Shown: in pieces, positions 33,904-42,538 of the stretch
Position numbering within the stretch: the stretch's first letter is position 1
Layout of the letters: every line of letters begins with the position of its first letter
Origin: Mucilaginibacter_A sp050955045
Lineage (GTDB): Bacteria; Bacteroidota; Bacteroidia; Sphingobacteriales; Sphingobacteriaceae
Reading direction: 5' to 3'
DNA: 64,000 nt
NCBI GenBank assembly: GCA_050955045.1
Contig: JBPBQV010000019.1
Span: 1-64,000, forward strand
Program-made: the position numbers and the translations under genes
The notes under the pieces: model-generated
Database searches by the model: none
What the model saw: the letters and a program-made list of their open reading frames with translations, nothing else
What the model was told of the DNA's origin: nothing

Positions 33904-34801
33904 TCTTAGATTATTTGCTTTTGTATCATTTATAATTGTATTCTCTTCATGTAATCAAAGTGAAAATACTACAGATCAATTTACATCTGGAAGATATCAG
34001 TTTGTATTTGATGAATCTCTTTCTCCAATATTAGACCAAGAGCTATATGTATTTAAATCGATTTTTACAGATGCTAAGCCTGATGTAGTTTACAAACCTG
34101 AAAACAAGGTTTTAGACTTAATTTTAAACAAAAAAGCAGGCTTTGCTGTAATGGGCAGAACTTTAGATTCTAAGGAAGTTAAGTTATTAAATAATAGAAA
34201 TCTTCCTCCGATTATTGATAAAGTTGCAGTTGATGCAATATCAATAATTGTTAGAAAAGACTCTCCAGATTCAACAATGTTATTATCAGAAGTTAAAAAA
34301 TTATTAGGTAAAAATAATAAAAGCACTAGAAGCCTCGTTTTTGATAATCCTAACTCAAGTATACTTAATTATTTAAAAAATCTTTCTGGGGTAGAGCAGC
34401 TGGAGCAGAAGAATATTTATGCTCTTAAAAACAGCAAAGAAGTGATTAATTATGTTGCAGCACATCAGAATGCAATTGGCTTTATAAGTTACAGTTGGTT
34501 AACAGAACCTGACAATGATTATACTGAAGCAGCAAAAAATATTAAATTAGTAGGAATTGGGAATGAAAATTTAAAAAATAAATCTATAGAGTATTTTAAA
34601 CCAACGCAGTCTAGTATTGCTCTAAAACAGTATCCTTTAACTAGATCTGTTTATGTTATAGATTGTACTGGCAAGGTAGGTTTAGGTACTGGTTTTGCTG
34701 CATTTTTACAAAGTGAAAGAGGTCAGAAAATAATTTTAAAGTCTGGATTATTACCAGAGTTAATGCCAAAAAGAGAAATAAATATTAAAAAAGATTTTTA
34801 A
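33854..34801 (+). CDS. PstS-like substrate-binding lipoprotein
   Basis: A 315-residue periplasmic-binding-protein-like product related to phosphate-binding PstS. The only possible start is the ATG at 33854, inside the preceding gene. After about 27 residues comes a lipoprotein signal ending in VFSSC (lipobox), so it is probably anchored in a membrane. The mature part includes AVMGRTLDSKEVKLL, DAISIIVRKDSPDS and the terminal GTGFAAFLQSERGQKII typical of the family. Its constant place after exb/tonB genes points to a role tied to envelope energisation rather than an ABC phosphate importer, for which no other genes are present. Confidence 0.82.
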   Translation: MRSFVFQGYLKKTKLNSLRLFAFVSFIIVFSSCNQSENTTDQFTSGRYQFVFDESLSPILDQELYVFKSIFTDAKPDVVYKPENKVLDLILNKKAGFAVMGRTLDSKEVKLLNNRNLPPIIDKVAVDAISIIVRKDSPDSTMLLSEVKKLLGKNNKSTRSLVFDNPNSSILNYLKNLSGVEQLEQKNIYALKNSKEVINYVAAHQNAIGFISYSWLTEPDNDYTEAAKNIKLVGIGNENLKNKSIEYFKPTQSSIALKQYPLTRSVYVIDCTGKVGLGTGFAAFLQSERGQKIILKSGLLPELMPKREINIKKDF

Positions 34802-34825
34802 AAATCCACATTTAGAATTTTAACT

Positions 34826-36508
34826 ATGAAGATGATCAATAAAGTAGCAGTGACCATTTCTGGTTTAGCCATGTTAACTTCTTCTGCTTTCGCTCAAAGT
34901 TTGGCAGATGCCAAAAAAGCAATCGATGCAGAACAGTATCAGAAAGCTGAATCCATGCTAAAAAATCTTACACAAACACAAGCCACAAAAGATGAAAACT
35001 TTTTTTATTTGGGTTGGCTATACTTAAAAACAGATTATCCTGATTCAGCAAAAGCTTCGTTTACCAAAGGAATTAGTGTAAACCCGAAATCAGCTTTAAA
35101 TTATGCTGGTTTGGGTGCAGTAGATCGTTTGGACAAAAATGCTTCTTCTGCAAAATCAAATTTTGATAAAGCAGTTGCTGCGATGGATAAAAAAGACACG
35201 CAGCCATATGTATACATTGGTAAAGCTTATTTATTAGGTACTCCGGATGCGAATGCTGCTATTCAGGTTTTACAAAGGGGGGTAGCCGCTAATCCTAAAG
35301 AAAAAAATCCTGAACTGTACGCTGCTTTAGGTGATGCTTATCGCACGCAACTTAAGAATACAGATGCATATGATAATTATTCTCAAGCATTAACTATTAA
35401 TCCAAAAATGGTAAGTGCTGTTGTATCAAATGGTGTGATTTGGAAACAAGCTAATAATTTTGAAGATTCTGAAAAAGAGTATCGTAAAGCATTAGCAATT
35501 GACCCAAATTATGGCCCTGCTTATCGTGAATTAGCAGAAACCTATCTACGTTGGGGGAGAAATAGTACTATGGCTGTATCTATTGAAAAATATACACAAG
35601 CAGTAGATTTCTATAAAAAATATTTAGATTTAACAGATAGGTCAATTGATTCGAGAATGCGTTACGCAAGTTTCTTGGTTTATGCTCAGGATTACAAAGC
35701 TTTAGAACAAGAGGCAAATGATATTGCGAGGTTAGCACCTAAAAATAATTTATTAGTATATCGATATTCAGGATATGCAGCTTATGAAAACAAAAATTAT
35801 CCTGCAGGATTAGAAGCTTTAAATAAATTTATAGCACAGGCAGATCCAAAAAGAGTAATTCCAATGGATTATTTGTACTTAGGTCGTTTGCAAATAGCGT
35901 CTGGACAAGATTCTGTAGGTATTAACACATTAAAAAAATCTTTGCAATTGGATACAACACAAGTTGACATATATGGTGAAATAGCAAAATCTTTATATCG
36001 TCAGAAAAAATACACTCAAGCTGGAGATGCATATGCAGAAGTTACAAAAAAGGGTGGTCGAAGTGTAAAGCTTACTGACTATTTTTATGAAGGTGTTAGT
36101 TACTATTTTGGATATGACCTTAAAAAGCCTAATGCTGAGTTGTTAACAAAGGCTGATTCTGCGTTTAGTTATGTTAACCAGAAAAGTCCTACTACTGCCG
36201 ATGCTTATTTGTATCGTGCATATGTGAATGATTTAAAAGAAAAAGACAGAAATAGCATTGAGGGTTTTGCAAAACCATTTTATGATAAATACATTGAAGC
36301 GGTTAATGCAAAAGGCGGCCCTGATGATAAAACTAAAAAGAGCTTAGCCAACGCATATGCTTATTTAGGAAATTATTATCAATATAAGGAAAAAGATGAT
36401 ACTAAAGCTGCGGAAAACTTTTCAAAAGCAAAAGAAAATGATCCTACAAACAAGCAGGTAACTACTTATTTTGCTAAAAAAGGTGGTAGTGCAGCTAAAA
36501 GTAAATAA
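34826..36508 (+). CDS. Tetratricopeptide repeat protein, exported
   Basis: A 560-residue protein with signal peptide MKMINKVAVTISGLAMLTSS (cleavage near AFAQ) and at least eight TPR units from residue 24 on. Examples are AEQYQKAESMLKNLTQ, DSAKASFTKGISVNPKSALN, ALTINPKMVSAVV and YRKALAIDPNYGPAYRELAE. TPR arrays bind protein partners. In this operon, after TonB and the PstS-like lipoprotein, a periplasmic scaffold role is likely. A strong terminator follows, ending the operon. Confidence 0.88.
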   Translation: MKMINKVAVTISGLAMLTSSAFAQSLADAKKAIDAEQYQKAESMLKNLTQTQATKDENFFYLGWLYLKTDYPDSAKASFTKGISVNPKSALNYAGLGAVDRLDKNASSAKSNFDKAVAAMDKKDTQPYVYIGKAYLLGTPDANAAIQVLQRGVAANPKEKNPELYAALGDAYRTQLKNTDAYDNYSQALTINPKMVSAVVSNGVIWKQANNFEDSEKEYRKALAIDPNYGPAYRELAETYLRWGRNSTMAVSIEKYTQAVDFYKKYLDLTDRSIDSRMRYASFLVYAQDYKALEQEANDIARLAPKNNLLVYRYSGYAAYENKNYPAGLEALNKFIAQADPKRVIPMDYLYLGRLQIASGQDSVGINTLKKSLQLDTTQVDIYGEIAKSLYRQKKYTQAGDAYAEVTKKGGRSVKLTDYFYEGVSYYFGYDLKKPNAELLTKADSAFSYVNQKSPTTADAYLYRAYVNDLKEKDRNSIEGFAKPFYDKYIEAVNAKGGPDDKTKKSLANAYAYLGNYYQYKEKDDTKAAENFSKAKENDPTNKQVTTYFAKKGGSAAKSK

Positions 36509-36539
36509 TTAAGTAACCAACAGATTGTTAAAATGCTAT

Positions 36540-36568
36540 AGGCCTCTTTATTAAAGAGGCCTTTTTTT
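36540..36568 (+). terminator. Rho-independent terminator of the exb/tonB operon
   Basis: AGGCCTCTTT pairs with AAAGAGGCCT (3-base loop ATT) and is followed by a run of seven T. It separates the TPR gene from nuoA. Confidence 0.92.
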
Positions 36569-36593
36569 ATATTTGAAAAATTTATTACAGCAA

Positions 36594-36965
36594 ATGGAAG
36601 CTCAAAGTTTACCTATAAATTACCTTCCCATCATCTTCCAGATGATGATAGCAATTGGATTTGTATTGACAACTATGGTTGCCACTCATAAATTAGGCCC
36701 TAAAAGAAGCACCAGTGATAAATTAACACCATTTGAATCTGGAATAGAAGTGATTGGGAATGCACGTACACCTGTTTCAATTAAATATTTTTTGGTAGCA
36801 ATTCTATTTGTACTTTTTGATGTGGAAGTAATATTTATGTATCCCTGGGCAGTAAATTTCCGTGATTTAGGTACTGACGGGATGATAGAAATGTTTATTT
36901 TTATGGGTACATTACTATTAGGTTTTATTTACATTATCAAGAAAAAAGCTTTAGATTGGGATTGA
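36594..36965 (+). CDS. nuoA: NADH-quinone oxidoreductase subunit A
   Basis: Membrane subunit of respiratory complex I, with three helices. The ATG at 36594 (MEAQSLPINYLP) gives 123 residues. An upstream TTG at 36573 directly follows the terminator T-tract and is less likely. Family motifs are KLTPFESGIEVIGNAR, the SIKYFLVAILFVLFDVEVIF helix and YPWAVNF. It is first of the full nuoA-N set, though a 116-bp gap separates it from nuoB. A one-mismatch dispersed repeat lies at 36699-36713. Confidence 0.95.
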   Translation: MEAQSLPINYLPIIFQMMIAIGFVLTTMVATHKLGPKRSTSDKLTPFESGIEVIGNARTPVSIKYFLVAILFVLFDVEVIFMYPWAVNFRDLGTDGMIEMFIFMGTLLLGFIYIIKKKALDWD

Positions 36966-37030
36966 TAATAAGAATAGTTCTAAATATAACTTACCTGTGG
37001 TAAGAAATACAATCGAGAAGGTTATTATTG

Positions 37031-37061
37031 TAAATTTGTGATTATCTTTTTTCGAAGATAA
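37031..37061 (+). promoter_or_regulatory. Possible internal promoter and hairpin before nuoB
   Basis: TAAATTTG (37031-37038) matches the -7 consensus TAnnTTTG in the 116-bp nuoA-nuoB gap. A small TTATCTT/AAGATAA hairpin (37042-37061) follows. No -33 box was found. Confidence 0.3.
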
Positions 37062-37081
37062 GTTTTTTGCATTAAATAAAT

Positions 37082-37624
37082 ATGAGTGATATAAAACTAG
37101 TTGAAGCACCTATAGGTGTAGAAGGTTCAGGTTTTTTTGCCACTTCATTAGACAAGGCTGTTGGAATGGCGCGTGCGAATTCATTATGGCCCTTGCCTTT
37201 TGCAACTTCTTGCTGCGGAATTGAATTTATGGCTACCATGGGTTCTCATTATGATTTAGCCAGATTTGGAGCAGAACGGTTGAGTTTCTCACCGCGTCAG
37301 GCGGATTTGTTAATGGTAATGGGCACAATAGCTAAAAAAATGGCTCCTGTTTTACGTCAGGTATATTTGCAAATGGCAGAGCCTCGCTGGGTAATGGCAG
37401 TTGGTGCTTGTGCATCCAGTGGTGGCATTTTTGATACTTATTCTGTTTTACAGGGAATTGATGAAATCATTCCGGTGGACGTTTATGTTCCCGGATGTCC
37501 ACCTCGGCCTGAAGGTATCATAGACGGATTTATGAATATCCAGAAATTAGTGCAAACAGAAAGCGGTAGAAGAAGAGAAGCACCAGAATATAAAGAATTA
37601 CTTGCTAAATACGGTATTCAATAA
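37082..37624 (+). CDS. nuoB: NADH-quinone oxidoreductase subunit B
   Basis: Peripheral-arm subunit carrying the terminal [4Fe-4S] cluster N2, which hands electrons to quinone. The 180 residues include the cluster ligands in SCCGIEFMA, GACASSGG and PGCPPRPEG, all intact. The stop overlaps the nuoC start by one base (TAATG). Confidence 0.97.
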   Translation: MSDIKLVEAPIGVEGSGFFATSLDKAVGMARANSLWPLPFATSCCGIEFMATMGSHYDLARFGAERLSFSPRQADLLMVMGTIAKKMAPVLRQVYLQMAEPRWVMAVGACASSGGIFDTYSVLQGIDEIIPVDVYVPGCPPRPEGIIDGFMNIQKLVQTESGRRREAPEYKELLAKYGIQ

Positions 37625-38127
37625 TGGGTAAAATTCTTAATGAGGAAGTAATCAATAAACTACACACCAAATTTGGCGAACAAGTTTTGCTACTTACTGA
37701 ACTTTCCGATTTATCAAATTTTGAAACTTCGCGTGAGCATATTACAAAAGTATTAACGTTTTTAAAGACAGATCCAACACTTCAGTTTAATTACTTATCA
37801 GATTTAACAGCAGTACATTATCCGGATCAGGAAAAACAATTAGCAGTTGTCTATCATTTGCATAGTTTTATAAATAATATACGTATAAGGGTTAAAGTTT
37901 TCCTTTCAGATACTGATGTTCATATTCCTAGTGCTACTGGTTTATGGAATGGTGCTAACTGGATGGAACGAGAAACATATGATTATTTCGGAATTGAGTT
38001 TGACGGGCATCCGGATTTGCGTAGAATTCTAAATGTAGACGATATGACGGTTTTTCCAATGAGAAAAGAATTTCCCTTGGAAGATCCAAACCGTGTTGAT
38101 AAAAAAGATTACTTTTTCGGAAGATAG
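37624..38127 (+). CDS. nuoC: NADH-quinone oxidoreductase subunit C
   Basis: A 167-residue 30-kDa-type subunit of the peripheral arm, separate from NuoD rather than fused as in some Proteobacteria. The signature ANWMERETYDYFGIEFDGHPDLRRI is present in pieces: ERETYDYFGI, HPDLRRIL and the terminal MRKEFPLEDPNRVDKKDYFF-type tail. It is translationally coupled to nuoB by a one-base overlap. Confidence 0.95.
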   Translation: MGKILNEEVINKLHTKFGEQVLLLTELSDLSNFETSREHITKVLTFLKTDPTLQFNYLSDLTAVHYPDQEKQLAVVYHLHSFINNIRIRVKVFLSDTDVHIPSATGLWNGANWMERETYDYFGIEFDGHPDLRRILNVDDMTVFPMRKEFPLEDPNRVDKKDYFFGR

Positions 38128-38140
38128 AACCTAAAAAAAA

Positions 38141-39352
38141 ATGGAAAATTTTCCTGTTTTTGCAGATAACGATGTTCAGGATTTGCCTACAACGTTAAAT
38201 CTTGGCCCAACACATCCTGCTACACATGGTGTATTTCAAAATGTATTGCAAATGGATGGCGAACGGATTATAAGCGGAGTTTCTACTATTGGTTACATTC
38301 ATCGTGCTTTTGAAAAAATTGCTGAGCATCGTCCTTTTTATCAGATTACGCCATTAACAGATCGGATGAACTACTGCTCATCGCCCATAAACAATATGGG
38401 CTGGCACATGACGGTAGAAAAATTATTAGATATAAGAACGCCTAAACGTGTTGATTATCTGCGTGTAATTGTAATGGAACTGGCACGAATTTCCGATCAT
38501 ATTATTTGTAACGGTGTTTTAGGCGTAGATACTGGTGCTTTTACTGGATTTTTGTATATGATGCAATTCCGAGAAGCTATTTATGAGATTTATGAAGAAG
38601 TTTGTGGTTCTCGGTTAACAACTAATATTGGTCGGATTGGTGGTTTTGAACGTGATTTTAATGAAATCGCTTTCCGTAAAATACGTAAATTTCTGACTGA
38701 TTTCCCACCGGTTCTAAAAGAATTTGAATCCTTGTTTACCCGCAACCGTATATTTATTGATCGTACACGAGGCGTTGCACCGGTAGATGCTGAAACTGCA
38801 TTAAGTTATAGTTGGAGTGGACCGATATTGAGGGCAACAGGAGTTGATTATGACGTTCGCGCAATGGAGCCATACAGTTCTTACGAAGATTTTGATTTTG
38901 AAATTCCTGTTGGTACAAATGGTGATGTTTACAATCGCTTTTTAGTACGAAATGAAGAAATGAAGCAGAGTTTGCGTATTATCGAACAAGCTTTGCAAAA
39001 GGTAGAAAAAGAACCGAAAGGTATTTTTCATGCTGAAGTTCCTGATTATTATCTTCCGCCAAAACAAGAGGTTTATAACAATATGGAAGCTTTAATTTAT
39101 CATTTTAAAATTGTGATGGGTGAAGTAAATACACCGGTAAAAGAAGTATATCATGCTGTAGAGGGTGCCAACGGAGAATTAGGTTTTTATCTGATTAATG
39201 ACGGTGGCCGTGCGCCATATCGTTTACATTTTCGTAGACCTAGTTTTATCAATTACCAAATGTATGCGCCGATGAGTCAGGGAATGCTTTTATCAGATGC
39301 GATTATTAACATGAGTAGTTTAAATGTAATTGCTGGAGAATTAGATGCTTAG
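38141..39352 (+). CDS. nuoD: NADH-quinone oxidoreductase subunit D
   Basis: The 49-kDa subunit forming the quinone pocket with NuoB, 403 residues. The N-terminal LNLGPTHPATHGVFQ contains the quinone-binding His. GYIHRAFEKIAEHRPF, MNYCSSPINNMGW and the C-terminal NEGELGFYLINDGG-like segment (GANGELGFYLI) fit the family. It overlaps nuoE by eight bases. A dispersed 12-mer at 39136-39150 encodes part of PVKEVY, the only coding copy in the nuo operon. Confidence 0.97.
   Translation: MENFPVFADNDVQDLPTTLNLGPTHPATHGVFQNVLQMDGERIISGVSTIGYIHRAFEKIAEHRPFYQITPLTDRMNYCSSPINNMGWHMTVEKLLDIRTPKRVDYLRVIVMELARISDHIICNGVLGVDTGAFTGFLYMMQFREAIYEIYEEVCGSRLTTNIGRIGGFERDFNEIAFRKIRKFLTDFPPVLKEFESLFTRNRIFIDRTRGVAPVDAETALSYSWSGPILRATGVDYDVRAMEPYSSYEDFDFEIPVGTNGDVYNRFLVRNEEMKQSLRIIEQALQKVEKEPKGIFHAEVPDYYLPPKQEVYNNMEALIYHFKIVMGEVNTPVKEVYHAVEGANGELGFYLINDGGRAPYRLHFRRPSFINYQMYAPMSQGMLLSDAIINMSSLNVIAGELDA
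39136..39150 (+). repeat. Dispersed 12-mer copy in nuoD
   Basis: GGTAAAAGAAGTATA, read as VKEVY. Confidence 0.88.
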
Positions 39353-39869
39353 AATCGAAGAAACCAATGCAGTACATGAGTTTTTTCCGGAATTGTACCA
39401 GCAACTTCAAAGTATGGTTACACGTTATCCGGCAGAACAACCAAAGGCGGCTTTATTACCAATTTTGCATGTAGTACAAGCACAATTTGGTTGGTTGAGC
39501 GCCTCTGCTATGGATAAAGTAGCTGAATTTCTAGACATTCAGCCGATAGAAGTTTATGAAGTTGCATCTTTTTATACCATGTATTTTTTACGTCCGCAAG
39601 GTAAATACATGTTGGAAGTTTGCCGTACCGGCCCTTGCTGCTTGGTTGGTGCAGAAAAGATCATGAAATACATCGAACAAAAATTGGGTGTAAAAGAAGG
39701 TGATGTTACGCCGGATGGATTATTTAGCTGGCGTGGTGTAGAATGCTTAGCAGCTTGTGGTTTCGGGCCAGTTTTACAAATTGGACCGGAATATACTTTT
39801 TATGAGAATTTAACACCAGAATCAGTCGATCAATTAATCAGTAATCTTGTCATAAAAGCTAATAATTGA
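39345..39869 (+). CDS. nuoE: NADH-quinone oxidoreductase subunit E
   Basis: The 24-kDa flavoprotein-arm subunit with the [2Fe-2S] cluster N1a, 174 residues. Cluster ligands are in EVCRTGPC and ECLAACGFGP. The region before them (LPILHVVQAQFGWLS, YEVASFYTMYFL) matches the family. It overlaps the nuoD 3' end. An unusual 59-residue ORF follows before nuoF. Confidence 0.96.
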   Translation: MLRIEETNAVHEFFPELYQQLQSMVTRYPAEQPKAALLPILHVVQAQFGWLSASAMDKVAEFLDIQPIEVYEVASFYTMYFLRPQGKYMLEVCRTGPCCLVGAEKIMKYIEQKLGVKEGDVTPDGLFSWRGVECLAACGFGPVLQIGPEYTFYENLTPESVDQLISNLVIKANN

Positions 39870-39872
39870 ATA

Positions 39873-40052
39873 ATGATAAAAGGTAAAATTATAGCTTGGG
39901 ATATTGCTTTGATAACAGGAATCGTACTGTTTTTATCAACTAAAAATTGGAACCGCTTTAACCTAATTATTGGACTTGAAACCATATTAATTTTTAGTTA
40001 TACTTTAAAATATCATATTAATTATTTTAAAACGACTGGCAAAATTTATTAA
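39873..40052 (+). CDS. Small two-helix membrane ORF inside the nuo operon
   Basis: A 59-residue ORF (MIKGKIIAWDIALITGIVLF ... NWNRFNLIIGLETILIFSYT ... TGKIY) starting four bases after nuoE and ending nine bases before nuoF. It has two hydrophobic segments separated by a short polar loop. It is not one of the 14 canonical subunits, and I know no family for it. Close fit to the gap and co-directionality suggest a real gene and possibly an accessory or assembly factor for complex I, but this is inference. Its base composition is AT-richer than the nuo genes around it. Confidence 0.55.
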   Translation: MIKGKIIAWDIALITGIVLFLSTKNWNRFNLIIGLETILIFSYTLKYHINYFKTTGKIY

Positions 40053-40061
40053 AAAACAGCT

Positions 40062-41429
40062 ATGAGTCGCAAAATATTATTAGAACATATAGGGGTTGAA
40101 GGCATCGATACTTTTGATGTTTACCGTTCTAAAGGCGGTTATGCTGCTGTAGAAAAAGCTTTAAAAACACTTACTCCGGAAGAAATTGTAGAGGAAGTAA
40201 AAAAATCAGGTTTACGCGGTCGTGGCGGCGCAGGTTTTCCAACCGGGATGAAGTGGAGTTTTCTGGCAAAACCGGAAGGTGTTCCACGTTATTTGGTTTG
40301 TAATGGCGATGAATCTGAACCGGGAACATTTAAAGACCGTTTCCTGATGACCAAAATTCCTCATCTTTTGATTGAAGGAATGATTATCGGCAGCTTTGCA
40401 TTAGGCGCAAAAACTTCATATATCTACGTTCGCGGTGAAATGATGCCACAAATCCGTATTCTGGAAAAAGCAATTGCTGAAGCTAAAAATGCAGGGTTTC
40501 TCGGAAAAAACATATTAGGAACAGGTTATGACTTGGAGCTTTACGTTCAACCAGGTGGAGGTGCTTACATCTGTGGAGAAGAAACTGCTTTAATCGAATC
40601 TTTGGAAGGCAAACGTGGCAATCCTCGTATCAAACCTCCATTTCCAGCAATAGCTGGTTTATGGGGTTGCCCAACGGTTGTTAATAATGTAGAATCTATA
40701 GCTGCAGTTGTGCCGATTATCAGAGACGGAGGAGAAGAATATGCCAAAATCGGTATTGGTAGAAGTACCGGAACGAAGTTGATTTCTGCTTCCGGAAATT
40801 TGGTAAAACCAGGAATTTACGAAATTGAATTAGGCATTCCTGTAGAAGAATTTATTTATTCTGATGAATACTGTGGCGGAATTGCAAATGGTAAAAAACT
40901 AAAAGCAGTTGTAGCCGGTGGTTCATCAGTGCCGATTTTACCAGCGAATTTGATTACTAAAACTATCAATCAGGAGGCTCGATTGATGAGTTACGAATCT
41001 TTATCAGACGGTGGTTTTGCAACTGGCTCCATGATGGGTTCGGGAGGTTTTATTGCTTTTGATGAAGATCAGTGCATTGTAAGAAATACCTGGAATTTTG
41101 CTCGTTTTTATCATCATGAGAGCTGTGGCCAATGTTCGCCTTGTCGAGAAGGGACTGGTTGGATGGAAAAAGTTTTACATCGTTTGGAATACGGTCATGG
41201 TAAATTAAGCGATATTGATTTGCTGATTGATGTTTCTAGAAAAATTGAAGGCAACACAATTTGTCCGTTAGGAGATGCGGCTGCCTGGCCAGTTGCGAGT
41301 GCAATTCGTCATTTTAGAGATGAATTTGAATGGCATGTTACTGAATCACGCACTTGTTTAGAACGAAATTATGGATTAGCACATTATGCGGATCCGCTGC
41401 CAAAACCAGAACCTGCAGTTGCAGTATAA
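40062..41429 (+). CDS. nuoF: NADH-quinone oxidoreductase subunit F
   Basis: The 51-kDa NADH-binding flavoprotein, 455 residues. The NADH site is GLRGRGGAGFPTGMKWSF, the FMN site lies around CNGDESEPGTFKDR and GAGAYICGEETAL-type sequence (GGGAYICGEETAL), and the N3 [4Fe-4S] ligands are in ESCGQCSPCREG plus the downstream GNTICPLGDA. Complete. The coding sequence is followed ten bases later by a perfect palindrome built from two dispersed 12-mers. Confidence 0.97.
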   Translation: MSRKILLEHIGVEGIDTFDVYRSKGGYAAVEKALKTLTPEEIVEEVKKSGLRGRGGAGFPTGMKWSFLAKPEGVPRYLVCNGDESEPGTFKDRFLMTKIPHLLIEGMIIGSFALGAKTSYIYVRGEMMPQIRILEKAIAEAKNAGFLGKNILGTGYDLELYVQPGGGAYICGEETALIESLEGKRGNPRIKPPFPAIAGLWGCPTVVNNVESIAAVVPIIRDGGEEYAKIGIGRSTGTKLISASGNLVKPGIYEIELGIPVEEFIYSDEYCGGIANGKKLKAVVAGGSSVPILPANLITKTINQEARLMSYESLSDGGFATGSMMGSGGFIAFDEDQCIVRNTWNFARFYHHESCGQCSPCREGTGWMEKVLHRLEYGHGKLSDIDLLIDVSRKIEGNTICPLGDAAAWPVASAIRHFRDEFEWHVTESRTCLERNYGLAHYADPLPKPEPAVAV

Positions 41430-41436
41430 AAAATAG

Positions 41437-41476
41437 GTGCTAAAAGAAGCATTTATATAAATGCTTCTTTTAGCAC
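41437..41476. terminator. Perfect 40-bp palindrome of two dispersed 12-mers
   Basis: Two copies of GCTAAAAGAAGCATT, plus strand at 41439-41453 and minus strand at 41460-41474, sit head to head and extend to a perfect 40-bp palindrome with a two-base centre (TA). RNA from either strand would form a very stable 19-bp hairpin. It lies inside the nuo operon, eight bases after nuoF, in a 98-bp gap before nuoG. No T-tract follows, so partial termination, RNA processing, or a DNA-level role are all possible. Confidence 0.9.
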
Positions 41477-41527
41477 ACAAAAAATAAATACTTGGATTGA
41501 AGTTTTTATTGTTGATCAGAGATTAGA

Positions 41528-42538
41528 ATGTCAGATATAATTAAAGTTAGTATAGATGGAATTCCGGTTGAAGTAGCACCGGGCACAAGCATCCTCAATG
41601 CTGCAAGGCAAATTGGAGGTGATGTGGTGCCGCCTGCTATGTGCTATTACTCCAAATTAACCGGAAGCGGTGGAAAATGTCGTACTTGTTTAGTTAAAGT
41701 AAGTAAAGGATCAGAAAAAGATCCTCGACCAATGCCAAAACTGGTTGCTTCCTGCCGAACTACGGTAATGGATGGCATGGAAGTTCAAAATATTACCTCC
41801 GCAGAAGTAATTGAAGCCAGAAAAGGTATTGTAGAAATGCTTTTACTTAATCATCCATTAGATTGCCCAATTTGCGATCAGGCTGGCGAATGCTCTTTGC
41901 AAGATTTAGGTTATGAGCACGGAGTAGCAAAAACACGCTACGAATTTGAACGTCGTAAATTTGAGCGAATTGATATTGGTGATAAAATCCAACTACACAT
42001 GACGCGTTGCATTTTATGTTATCGTTGTGTTTTTGTGGCTGATCAAATTACAGATCATCGTATTCATGGAATTTTAAATCGTGGTGATCATTCCGAAATC
42101 TCAACTTATATTCATAAAGCAGTTGATAATGATTTCTCCGGAAATGTAATTGATGTTTGTCCGGTTGGTGCTTTAACTGATAAAACTTTTCGTTTTAAAA
42201 ACCGCGTTTGGTTTACAAAGCCAGTAGAAGCACACCGTGATTGTGAAACGGATAAATGCAGCGGACGTGTAACTTTATGGTACAAAGGTGAAGATGTTTT
42301 ACGCGTAACTGGCCGAAAAGATGTTTATGGTGAGGTAGAAGAATTTATCTGTAATACTTGTCGTTTCGATAAAAAGAAAACAGCAGACTGGATAATAGAA
42401 GGACCGCGAAACGTGGCAAATACTTCTGTTATCAGTTCAAATCATTATGGCTCTTTGCAACCTTTACCAGTAATCAAAAAAAACTTTGCTTTGCAAGAAT
42501 CTAATAAAGAACAATTAGAACGTTATACACGCTTATAG
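41528..42538 (+). CDS. nuoG: NADH-quinone oxidoreductase subunit G, short form
   Basis: Iron-sulfur subunit of the complex I peripheral arm. At 336 residues it keeps only the N-terminal part of canonical NuoG (about 900 residues in E. coli). It has the [2Fe-2S] domain (CYYSKLTGSGGKCRTC and SCRTTV), the His/Cys cluster N5 region HPLDCPICDQAGECSLQ, the ferredoxin-like CILCYRC and DVCPVGAL, and the first Cys-containing segment of the next domain (CETDKCSG, EFICNTCRF). The molybdopterin-like domain is missing, as I recall for other Bacteroidota, so this is probably a lineage form and not a truncation. The stop abuts nuoH. Confidence 0.9.
   Translation: MSDIIKVSIDGIPVEVAPGTSILNAARQIGGDVVPPAMCYYSKLTGSGGKCRTCLVKVSKGSEKDPRPMPKLVASCRTTVMDGMEVQNITSAEVIEARKGIVEMLLLNHPLDCPICDQAGECSLQDLGYEHGVAKTRYEFERRKFERIDIGDKIQLHMTRCILCYRCVFVADQITDHRIHGILNRGDHSEISTYIHKAVDNDFSGNVIDVCPVGALTDKTFRFKNRVWFTKPVEAHRDCETDKCSGRVTLWYKGEDVLRVTGRKDVYGEVEEFICNTCRFDKKKTADWIIEGPRNVANTSVISSNHYGSLQPLPVIKKNFALQESNKEQLERYTRL

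Noticed and set aside
41528..42538. nuoG as a truncated pseudogene
   Set aside because: All N-terminal cluster ligands are intact, the stop abuts nuoH precisely and short NuoG forms occur in the phylum.
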